Source of the DNA: Terebella lapidaria
Lineage: Eukaryota > Annelida > Polychaeta > Terebellida > Terebellidae
Direction of reading: 5' to 3'
Length of the DNA stretch: 64,000 bases
NCBI GenBank assembly: GCA_949152475.1
Contig: OX424555.1
Span: 20,912,868 to 20,976,867, forward strand
Part shown: positions 1 to 11,800 of the stretch, one piece after another
How the letters are laid out: each line of letters opens with the position of its first letter
How positions within the stretch are numbered: the stretch's first letter is position 1
Translations under genes and position numbers: made by a program
Notes under the pieces: generated by a model
Seen by the model: only the letters and a program-made list of their open reading frames with translations
Told to the model about the DNA's origin: nothing
Databases searched by the model: none

Positions 1-470
1 TTTGACCTTATTTTCAAGGTTAGAGCACAAAGTGGCTAATGTCTTGCTTATTTTCGACATTACTGCTTTATAATCAATTGTTCACATTAAAAAATGGTAA
101 ATTATTCTGAATATTGTCAACACCTTGATTGACTTTTGACCTCATTTTCAAAATGGCCAATATCTCGCGTATTACCAATGTTATAGCTCGGGAATAAATT
201 GTGGACACATAGGATATGATGTATGCCGAATATTTTGATGACCTCGCTTTTTACCTTTGACCTAATTGTCAAGATCAGAGCAAAAAAAATGCCAATATCT
301 GTGTGATTATTGAATTCACAACTTAGAAATCCATTGTGGACATGATATATGCTGAATATGACAAGCATTGAATATTCTTGTAACCTTGAATTTGACCGAT
401 GACCTTATATTCAAGGTCACGGGACAAAAAGATATTGTCCGGTAACCTTTCTTAGCCCTTCTGCTAAATT
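1..470. repeat. Tail of TGACCT-rich satellite (unit A)
   Basis: The window opens inside a diverged satellite built from roughly 150-bp sub-repeats, each carrying TGACCT / AAGGTCA words and a phrase like 'aataaattgtggac'. It matches 33811-34280 almost base for base, so it is the unit A counterpart of the end of the satellite array. No coding potential is seen. Confidence 0.8.
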
Positions 471-2518
471 TTTTTCTGTTATCACGTATCTGGTGACATA
501 GCAAATTGCTCGTTTTTATTAATTGGTCCTGAAATATTTATATGAAATCCTGTGTTGGATTACTTGAGGTCATGGTAGATGAAGTTCATCAAAATTGACT
601 CACATAATTATGAATTCCTATACTATATAGTCTGAGTACAAATACAAACTCAGTGTTGTCTCAAAAAATTACACAACATTACACATGTTGTGGTGGATAA
701 CACATTCTGTTTGAGCGTTGCTAAATACCAAAAGATGGGATGTCTTTCGCTTCCTGTAGGATCAGTCTGTTTGTTTAATTTTTGTCTTCAAGGACCAATT
801 CAAACATACTATGGTAGACATACTCTCGCGTATGAGCATACAGCACTGTTCAACAACTGTTCACGTTCAATTCCACCAAAATACCCTGCAATATGACTTA
901 AAGCTATAATCACTTTTGGAATTGATAAAATGTGTTTATTCTGCCGTAGCTTTGTTTTGTCTATAGAATGAGAAATCATACAAATTTGGGTCTGAAATGT
1001 GTATTACGTGCTTTAATTGTGTTGCCAAATCAAGGTTCAAACTCGGGCCAGTCAATCTCGCATCAAATTTTTCCTCAAAGCTTCCCGCCTTGCGGGCGAG
1101 TTCTACACACGGTCTCATGACGTCATTGGTATTTGTCTACATACTGTGGCAACCGGCGATGTAGGCAGGCCGATCTTTCTCTATCCACTGTTTTCATGCA
1201 CGATTTATGGCCATTTTCTAAGTATCTGTTGTCGAACTGTGCATATTTCTTATATATTCCACACTATCTCGAGTTGTACTTTCAACTTTGCGTGAAAAAC
1301 AAGAATGCTAAATTTGGCTGATTTTAAAATTGATTCCAACTTCAATATATTCAATATCTCTATCTTGAATTGTATCTTTAAAGACCAGTAGGGGTACATG
1401 CGCCAATTGCAAATTCATTGTACTCATTCGCTAAAGACGAATGCCCTCTTTTGGGTAGTTCATGCATAGTCAGTATTGTTGACAAATTATAGTTGCCTTA
1501 CTGGTCAGCACCGACCACGTCCTATGAATATTGATTAATTTCAGTCGTGCACGATTAAACTGTGAAAATTTGAATATCTTCATATGGCAAGGTGGGTCTA
1601 TAGACAGAAAGAAGCAAACTATTTGTACTATTCGATGATGTACCCCATTGACACCCTTGTGTAATACATATGTACGCTATATCGTACATGACAAACAAAA
1701 GCAATCCTGAAATATCTGATGCATCAGTTTATTGAAATAAAATTGAATAAATACATGAATATCAGCTAGGAGAATTTGCTGTTGAGTGATGAAACATAAC
1801 TGTAAGGAATCATCAGAAATACATGGGTTATAATACAGTAAGGCTATAGATAGCATAGTATATGTACTGCAGACATGGCTTCGGATGAGGAACAAGGTCC
1901 GTTCGCGAATGAAGTCTTTCCGAATCATTATGCCGAAGTCGTCTATGCGTATGTGAGGGGCACTGGAGTACAAAGCAAACATACGTCATAGGTTGCAGAA
2001 CACCTCTTTAAAAACACTAAAAAGGAGGAGAAATCATGTGACAATATAAAGCCAAACTGTGTTATTGTTCTGGTTAAGCGCGCGTATTTTTTTAAAGAAT
2101 TCTTGAGAGCCAATGTTATTTTTTTTATCGTAAACTGCCACTCGTACATTGATTTCATTGAGATATTGATCATGTGGTCAATATGGTCCCGAGTGGCTTT
2201 TACATTGCAAAGTGTGTCCCGAATATCTTTTACATTGCAAAATGTGTCCTGAGTGTCTTTGACATTGCAAAATTTAGTGCATTGTTGGCTAAATTGGCCA
2301 TATTCTATCGGGTCGATCGTCAGAATCCAACTTCAAGGGGGAAAAGAAGAACAAAAATCGTGTCATCGCATCACTTCTTCGGCGACCACAATAGCCATAA
2401 CCATATACTTTTTTGACAAAGAAACCAATACACGAGAAACCAATGAACACTTTTTCCCTATCCTATTTGTACATTGTGAAACTGTCTGGAAAAGTACATC
2501 TGTGTACTTATTTATGAC
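471..2518. other. Non-coding flank downstream of gene A
   Basis: About 2 kb lies beyond the stop codon of the minus-strand gene. It is AT-rich, has only short unsupported ORFs and is near-identical to 34281-36328. Three spaced copies of a phrase like 'ttttacattgcaaa' near 2197-2270 form a short degenerate tandem repeat. I see no gene, RNA gene or element boundary here. Confidence 0.6.
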
Positions 2519-2805
2519 TTATCGGTAAGACTTACAGCACCGGTGCTGACGACCTCGCTCTATCCACACCACAGGGAAGCCAGAGGTATTTCCCGCATCA
2601 GTACACTTCTCCAAGTCAGAGACGCTGACGGAGTAGCAATCTCCGTCCTGGGTCAGACCGACTCCGGCTCTCCTCACTACCCCGGCACATGAAGTGTCCG
2701 CCCGACACTCACTGAAACAGTCCACTGCCTTTCTCCCCGCCATCTTCGTGGCCTCACCCATCTGAGACTGGGGGTAAACATACGCCTGGAACTCCGACAT
2801 CTCCA
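2519..2805 (-). other. Cys-rich PAN/apple-like C-terminal exon of copy A
   Basis: The last exon encodes about 94 residues ending at TAA (2521-2519). Cys residues occur in the order C..C..C, then 'GDCYSVS', 'EKCTD' and a final Cys-Cys pair. The Ala-Gly-Val-Val core and the Gly-Asp-Cys-Tyr word resemble PAN/apple folds, which bind proteins or sugars. The assignment is tentative; other small disulphide-rich domains are possible. Confidence 0.5.
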
Positions 2806-5800
2806 CTAAGAATAGAAAATTACAGAAGTTAATATTTGCAATCATGGAACATTATTTCATTTATAGAATACATATACATTGATTGATCATCGTGTTCACA
2901 GATATGTGAAGCATCCAAAGACGAGAAAGATCTCCAAACAACCAGTACCGTTAGACGAGATCATATCGGTTAGATCATTAACTCATTCCTTTTGCTATTT
3001 TAACTATATGCTATATGTTTAACCTCCGGGTTCGTAGCAGGTCCATCCATTAGAGCCAATACGACACTCTGGTTCTGTTCCTCTTGCCATCAAGTCCAGG
3101 GAGCGTCCCGTTATCTGCTTGTCTGTGTATGGAAAAGTCGGGGGTTAAACGGGCATACCACATAAGTGATTTCTTCATAGGAAGGCAGTTCTACATCGGT
3201 ACTTACTATAGTCTCAATCAGTCAATTTTAGTTATCAATAATTAAACAAAATCAATTAATTAATAAAGAAAAACATTATTGACTGGTTATTACCGATAAA
3301 CACTAACATAATACTACAACAGATTGCAAATGCAATAGCCGCACAAAATTAACAGCAATTGATAACTATTGAGAACACAAATTAAACATGCTGTTGTTCA
3401 AGCATATATTCTACATAGGTGTGATACAGGTGATCAAAATTAGAATTAAAATACGCAAACCGTTTATGACATTTCCGTGTTTATCGATTACGTCTGATCG
3501 AGTGGTCTGCGACGTGATAGCGACCCCAGACCAGATACCCTTTGATTCACATGTACATCCTTTTTCTCGTTCTAGGGTGATTGTGTATGGGACATCCAAC
3601 TTGTACTGAAAATAAAGTAGCAACTCTACAAACTCAAACTCCATCAACCCTAATTGTTGTTAAAATATATGTATTCCATACTATTTAATCATCACAATTC
3701 TGTACTTTTAAGCTAATATAATGTATTTGCTCCATTCTTTTCTATGTACTCAATTCCTATTGCAATCTTAAATTTCTGCTGTTGATTTTTTTTTTTCTCC
3801 ACAAATATGGAGAGGAAACATTTGTGCACATTTATTTAATACCATCTGATAAAAAAAAAACACCAGTTGTAGATTTGTATCTTGTGATGACACTGGTTTT
3901 GACATATTTTCTTAGCTGTTTCGATTTCCGGGTGGAACTTTGAAGGTAGAGAACTTTGTTCGTGACATTAAACATTTTCTAGTATACTTTTAGCATTTCC
4001 CAATATTTCAACCTGGGGGAAGAACATCAACACAGGGAATAAATTATTTAACCCTGGAATAAATGATTGATACCAGGAAAGAATATTTACACCGCAAATA
4101 AATTACTTAACCCCGGAAAGAACTATTAAAACCGGGGAAGAATAAATATTTTGTTTTCAATTATTCATTTAATGAATTCTGTTCTCTAAATCTTGGGAAT
4201 TCAAATCGGGAAATAATTACTAGTAATAAAACCGGGAATAAATTATTGAAAATTGAAATAAAGTAGTCAAACCGGTAACAAATTATTCGAACCAGCAATT
4301 GATAATCTATTACCGGTTCTAAGAATTATTTCTCGGTTTTAGAGATATATTCCCTGTTTTAATCATTTTCTCTCGGTTTGAATACGGGAAATTCTGGAAG
4401 ATTTAGAAAACAAAATATTCAAATTTCAAAAAGTTGGATGACACTACGGTATGAAGGAATATTATATGTTAGAATTCAGTTTGTATGTATCTGTAAATGA
4501 ACCTGGTAGAAACAGGGATCATAGAGCAAAATGTACGTTAATTTCGGAGTCGTAACCCAAAGAGAATATGTCCAAGATATTCGCTGCACTTTCACTCAGC
4601 CAACAGTAGGGGTACTTGTAATTTTAACTTGACGCTGTCCGGTCGCAGATGACCGCGTGGTGTATCCCCCTGATGAAATATTACCCATGTGGCCCAAAAT
4701 TCGTTGACATAGACAAGATATCATAACTACCCAGTCCGAGTTTGTTTATCTATGTTTCCTGAATGCAGTAACATAATTCCTTCACTTGAATCATACGAAT
4801 TTTTACCACAACCATAAAGTCTCTACTGTAAATGAGCTTGACATTGTTTAATCCAAAAATGAATGTCTCTCATTTTATCTATTTTATTCTGGGCAAAAAT
4901 AGACTCAACTTGAATATACTTTTGAACTTATTCCAAAATTTTAACATCACTACAATTATAAATCTCCACTTAACATAGCATTTTACTTGGTTAACCCAAT
5001 AATACATGCTTCTAGCCAGGAGTTGCTAAAAAATGAATTAGCAACAATCATGGTATTTGATCCAGTAATATGAATATTACTGCAGTCATGAATAATGATT
5101 ATCAATCGCACTTATTTTCCACTGATGATAGGGTAAATCTCAGGGTAATTATTATAGTTTTTACAACATGTCAGTATCTCAATTATTCATGAAGATATGA
5201 CAGTTTTATTGGAAAATTTTGGGTCAGCTTTTTTTTTACCTAATCAACTATCATAATGAGTAGTCTTGACCTCTCAATGGTAAAACAATTTGATTGAGGT
5301 GATAAACGTCTTTTTTCAAACATGTACGATGATAAGGCCTAAAAAAATTAATTTTCTGTTTCTCGTCCCCGCCCTCCTGTGTTCAAAAGCAGCCTCCCGG
5401 ATTCTTTTATTTGCAATTGTCAAATGAAAAAAAGTGTTACCGCCCCTATTTTGAGGATAGTGAATGATCGAGACACCGAATCACAGCATGCAACTTAGGC
5501 GTATTTTCAACTTACCTCCTTCTTTTTACTCTCCGCCAAATGAGACATAAATGCTACCAGTTTAAAAAAAAACAGTTATTCTATGTGGTTATGTGTATGT
5601 AATAATACATATAAAATTGTGATCAAGAATCGATTTACTATATTCCTCATGAATACTTCAATGGACATATTAACTGATAGAACGGATCTCCGCAATTACT
5701 CATCATTGAAATATATTATCAACTGACGGCTTTTGATAATAATACTACTAGTAAACATAATCATCCTGTCTGTGCTGACTGCTAGGATGATGGCACACCA

Positions 5801-8800
5801 GTAGTGCCAAGGTGCCCGGCCAAGAGGTTTCAAGCCCAAATAAATCAAGCTTCTAGAAATGAATTCATTAAAGTCATGTGTTACACATGATTTCAATTCT
5901 AGAGGCTTGATTTATCTGGGCTTGAATGCGTCTGTGTGCAAGTGTGTGGTTTTTTTTCAACCAATCGATAAATCAAATTTATATTCATATGTGTGAAATG
6001 TCGTCCCACCAAAAATGAAAAAAAAAGTGCCTCCCTACCCAATTTTCTCTTGAGCTGAGGACGGTATTTTTTGCAAAATGAAAAATAAAAAATAAAAAGT
6101 CCCTCCCACCCAGTTTTGAAAAAATAGGAGGACGAGAAACAGAAAATTATTTTTTAGGCCTAATATGTGCTTTACTTGGCATGTATTTCATTTGGCATGA
6201 GATATAATCAGTATTCAATTTCAGAATTGGTTGCCAATGTAACTATTCTCGAGATATGACCCATAGCAACCATGGTTGCTAGGGGCCCAACGCCCTGAAT
6301 ATTGAATAAGAAATAGAGAAACCCCGAGGAACAGGGGGTTATTCAACATGGTCGAGGGCGGCACAAAACATAATAGCTTGGAATTCATTTCGACTTGAAT
6401 TATAATTTGATAATAATCATTTTTCTGAAAAATAATAGATATCCCGTGACTGTTTTTTGAACACTCTCCATTGTCGTGTTCACAAGCTATGTGTCCTAAA
6501 GAAGTCAAATTCAGCGCAACAGAGTCAGCAATCTGCTAGCTTGGTTGTTATCATGGTTATAGCAACCAAATCCGATTGGTGTCATGATCTTACCATGAGA
6601 AATATCAAAATCGGTTGAGATTTGCAACTTATAGTGCGAAGAAGAAAACATATACGACTGGGGTGGGACTATTACGAACTCATATTATGATACGATTAGT
6701 ATATTGGACTTGGTACTTGTGTTGAAGAAAGGATGAGCTGATAAGTTGAATCAGAATGCTTCCATGGGATGGATATTTATATATATTTTTTTGAATTTTA
6801 TGATAGTATATTAGCGATGTAGGAGTGTTTACCTCGTTCACTTTTGAAGTGAGTCTAACTCTGGTGTAGGGGAGAATTTCAATTGAGGCCCACGAGTTGA
6901 CTGCTATGGTGACGCTTTTATCCTCTCCCCAAGTATAGTCATATGAGCCAGTCACTTCCAAGGATCCCGTGACGTCAACTGTTGCCAGTGATGAATATAT
7001 TCAATAATAAAATACAATTGTAACAAAATACATGCTGCCGCGCTAAAAACGTTCGTTAGGAACGGTCACGTGACCTTCAAAGTCCACTTGCGAAGACACC
7101 GTTCGCGGAAGAACCGTTCGCGGAAGCACGATTGCGGAAGCATCATCAGCGGAAGCATCGTTCGCGGAAGAACCGTTCGCGGAAGCACGATTGCGGAAGC
7201 ATCATCAGCGGAAGCATCAGTTGCGGAAGCACCGTTCGCGGAAGAGGAGCCTTCGCGGAAGAACCGTTCGCGGACGCAGTCTTCACCACGTGGAGAAGAG
7301 TGCGGAAGATACGTTCGCGGACAAAGATGCGCGCGCAGCCACCCTGGCTATATAAGGGAGAGCGGACGGCCGCTCTGAGAGCACTGCAACAGCGACATCG
7401 ACCGTGGGGAGATCGTCACCGCCACAGCCAAGGGACTCGACGAACTCCGTGCGGACGACTCCTTCTTCAGGGCCTTAGAGTCAACCGGGATTAGACCGAC
7501 TACCTGGAGAAACCATTCGACTAAACGGGACGGGAAACTTCAACGGGAAGGGACAGAGAGACGCCGCCGGCTAAGAACTCTTTTTAGTTGTGCCCTCGTG
7601 CACTATTTATTTTTGAAATGTGATCATACAGTGCTCCATGTCTGAACTTCATATTTGTACGTCACGTGGGTGACCAGCCATACAATTGTAAGTTGATTTG
7701 ATGTATATAAATCTTCAATTTATTTACATCTGAGTTGCTTCTTGCCTAAGTGAAGCCAGTAAGCTACGGAGTGATGATACACCAGCGTTGGGGAACGCCA
7801 GATTAGTGACGGCTCTCGAATCACAACGAGCGGGAGTTACATAAAATCTATACGATCAGAGAAACCAGGTTTTTTGGGCCACACCGAAAACAAGTCATTA
7901 CCAAACGTCACAACTTGGTGCCGTGACCAGGATCCCCGAGGGTCTACTGCCAGGGAACGAACCTCAGCATCACTCATATCCGGCGAAAACGACGAAACTG
8001 CCCCAGGGAAGACAGGAGGTGAAGAGGAAGACTCTTCGCGGACGGCCTCACTTGCGGACGAGGAAGACAGCGGTTCGCAGAAGCCGACCTTTGCGGAAGA
8101 GGGAGACGACCGTTCGCGGAAGACGTTCGCGGAAGACGACCGTTCGCGGAAGACGTTCGCGGAAGACGACCGTTCGCGGAAGACGTTCACGGACGACAAC
8201 CGTTCGCGGAAGACGACCTTGGCGGAAGAGGCCGACGACCGTTCGCGGAAGACAACGTTCGCGGAAGACGACCCGTTCGCGGAAGAGCAGCTTCACAGCC
8301 AGGGGTAGACGGGACGTTTCGACGAGTGAGGAGCAACCAGGGAGGTCGAGACCTTCCATGGGCCAGTCGACGAGTCAACAGAGACCCCGGAGCCAGACAC
8401 CTGACAACCGTTTTCTTTTCAGACACGACTCTGGGTGGCAGCACGATCGAGACAGGGAGAGGTCAACCTACCTTGAGAGCGTTAGGAGGGGCCCCGAGTT
8501 CCGACGAGTGCTGGGACCGGAGTACGTCAATCTGGACGGGGAGGACGGCGAAATCTGGGCGAGGAGGGATCGGCTACAGCTACCGGAGCAGAGTCCAAGT
8601 GTGGCACCTCCAGAGAATGCAGCATTGAGACGGCTTTGGGACCAGTCCCAGCAGCAGTCTGGTGCAACAGGGCAGCGGTCTGGTGTGACGAGTCGACAAA
8701 CGGGAGTGACTGGAGGACGGGTTACTTGGGCTCCGACCCAAGAGAGCAGCTCGAGAGGGAGAGGACTTTTCGCGGAAGAGAACATTCGCGGACGAGAGGC

Positions 8801-11800
8801 ATTCTTCCTCGACAGGGACGCTTGCAGCTGGGGATCCTTCGTGGAAGAACGGGCTCGTGGGCGAGGGGGAGTCTTTGGTGACGAGGACGCTTGTGACCGG
8901 GGAGGGCCCTTCGCGGACGACCACGTTCGCGGACGAGGACGACTCGCGGAAGAGAGTGTTCGCGGAAGTGAGGAGTCTTCACCCAGACGGCGGCTCGACG
9001 AAAGGAGTGATCCAGGCGACCAATCTTCCTTTCCAGTTTTTCAGAGTAGACGGGGAAGACCATTCGCGGATGAACCGGTTCGCGGAAGACTCGCGGAAGA
9101 TGGCGTTCGCGGACGTGCATCTTTTGTGGAGGGACGTCTCCGAGACATCTTGGCGGACGAGCCCGTTCGCGGAAGACTCGCGGAAGACGGCGTTCGCGGA
9201 AGAGGCCTGTTCGCGGAAGAACTTTTTCGGGAGCTGTTGGTGGAAGAGTCCGTTCGCGGAAGGTTCGCGGAAGACAGTGTTCGCGGAAGGTTCGCGGAAG
9301 ACAGCGTTCGCGGAAGAGGGAGGTCTTCACCCAGTCGACAACCGAGACAGCCAGCCTCCTGGAGAAATCCAGCTTCTGTTTCAGTCACCCAGGGAGGCCG
9401 GAGACAGCACCCTTTCTCATCATCGGGCGATGAGGGGCCTTCATCTGATGGAGGGACCGACAGCAGCCATGGTTACCCAGGACGGGGGAGGAGACCACCG
9501 AGGCGGGGACCGCCGCTGCACCGACGAAGCCCTAGGCCGAGACGGAGGCAGGAGGACTCGTCGTCCGAGGACAGCACAGCCTGGAATCAGAACGGCAGAA
9601 GGAACCGGAAGACGCTGACCCCTGACAAGTTCGATGGGACTTCCATAGAGTGGCCGGTGTACCGGGCCCACTTTGACGTCATCGCAGAGGTCAACGGATG
9701 GAGCAAGCGGGAACAGGGCGTCTACTTAGCCGGGAGCTTGACAGGAGAGGCGCGACGAATGCTGACCAGCCTGAGTCCTGCAGACCGGAGGGACATCGAC
9801 GTTCTGACCGACAAGCTGACCCTACGATTCGACCCTGACTGTCAGGAGGAGTCCTACAAGGCGACCTTGGGACAGAGAACCCGCAGGAAGGCAGAGACAC
9901 CCCAGCAGTACGGCTATGAGTTGCAGCGACTGGCCGGCCGTGGTTATCCGGATCTGAACTCCGCAGCTCAGGAGGCTATCGCCTTAGACCACTTCTGGAA
10001 GGGCCATCCAGATGGGGACATGAAGGTGATGGCGCTCATCAGGAAGATGAAGACCATGGAGGAGGCCATAGCGTTCGTGACCCAGTACGAATGTGTCAAA
10101 CCCAAGCCTGGGAAGCCGGTGATGTCCATAGAGTCGGAGGACTCCGAGCCAGCTCTAGGACGGGTCCTACAGCTATTAAAGAACCAGCAGGGAGGCGAGA
10201 TTACCACCAGTGGGCAGCAGAGCAACCAGCCGAACATAGCGGGTCTACCCAGACTTCCCTACTTCAAGGGGCTCTTTGAGAGCCAAGACAGGAAGCTGGA
10301 TCGACTAATCGAGCTGTGTGAGCAGGTGCTATCCATCAAGCCGAGGGCCGCCACTGCTGAGAACAAGGGACCAAGCGCTAGGCCGGGACCAGATGACTGT
10401 TGGTACTGTGGGAAGCCGGGTCATCGGAAGTACCAGTGTCCAGATCGGCCGCCACCTCGGACCAAGGAGGAGCGCTTGAGTCGACTAATCGAGGAGATTG
10501 GTGAGCGGAACAGTTTGACAGACGAGAAGTCGGAAAACCAGTAGGGCTCATACCAGCCCCCAACCGTATGGGCCATTGGCAGGTGTGTTCACGGCTTCAC
10601 AGGCGAGAAGCTCGACGAAGACGTGAAGAACACATTGCCAGGGGGGAATTTTTAGTTTCACAGATTTTTAATAGGTTTTTCCGGTGTGCATCCGAAGTAA
10701 CTGGATGGGCGCAGGAGGAGCTCGAGGATCGAATTCTCGACTATTTGGAGGGCAAGCCTGTCAACACAGACGGGAGTGCCAATGTACAGCAAACTGATGG
10801 AGCCGCGGAGCGTCTAATGACCCGCGGAGACGTCGACGAAATGCAGACCGATGGAGCCGTGGAGCGTCTGGGGACCCACGGAGACATCAACGAGGTTTCT
10901 GCTAGCAGCAAGGAGAACCAACAGGTTACAACCTTGAGGCTGGAGGCTGCGAAACAGCAGGGACCCCCCATGCAACTGAACCACAAGCGGCCGTGAAAGA
11001 GGAGACGGAGGGCCGGTGGAGCGGAATGACCAAGGGGCCAGCGCAGCAGCTATTGCTGGTGGACGACTCATTACTTATCCGGAGCGGCGGTTCCTAGGGG
11101 AGTGATTCCCTTAAGACTGACAGAGAGGACCAGGGTGGTGCATCACTGTGGGTGGACGACTCAGTACTTATCCAGGGCGGCGTCCCTGAGGAGAGTGGCA
11201 GCTCTCTTAAGATTGACAGGAATGGCCAGGTGGTGTCACTGTCAGCCGGTGCCCGAGGCACATTGGCGTGGTATGCGGCATGCCACGTTATGGGGAAGGC
11301 GACTCGTATGTTGGTGGACACGGGTGCCTCTTCCACCGTTCTGGATGAGTGTCTCTTCGACCAAATGGATGACGAACATAAAGCAATGATAAGGCAGACG
11401 AGAATAAGGTTACGGGCAGCAACCGGAGACTACTTACAGGTTCAAGGAGAGATGACAGTTCAACTTCTACTGGGCACACGACTCGTGTCGGCAGACGTAC
11501 TGGTAGCCAAACTGGGGATCCCGGGAGTGTTGGGGCTTGATGTACTTCAACAGATTGGGGGACAGCTGGATCTGCGTAAGGGCGAGTGGCAGGTGGGCGA
11601 CACTACCGTAGTGATGAGCTCGGGCCACGAGGACGCCGTCTACACACTGGTGACGGAGGAGACGGTCGTCTTGCCACCCTTTTCAGAGATGATGGTGGAC
11701 CTCAAGCTGACAGGAAGTGAGGGAGGAGTTCCGAAGGCCGGCCTCGTGCAGTCCGCAAGAGAGCCGTTGGAGGACGACCCCCTCGTAGTGGGACGAGCCC

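Noticed and set aside
2174..2528. Plus-strand ORFs next to the toxin-like gene's last exon
   Set aside because: They are conserved between units only because the DNA is duplicated. They contain short repeats and no recognisable domain.
7090..7320. Possible CRISPR-like array in the LTR
   Set aside because: The units are short and irregular, without constant spacers, and the host is a eukaryote. It is a minisatellite.
7070..7494. Arg/Ser-rich ORFs in the LTRs (also 13471-13796)
   Set aside because: They lie within the LTR promoter region and are repeat-derived, ending around or beyond the TATA box; no protein family matches.
7837..9388. Long ORFs on both strands and in several frames across the gag region
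   Set aside because: They arise from the 'ttcgcggaaga' minisatellite, which is stop-free in many frames. Only the frame with the capsid domain and zinc knuckle is supported.
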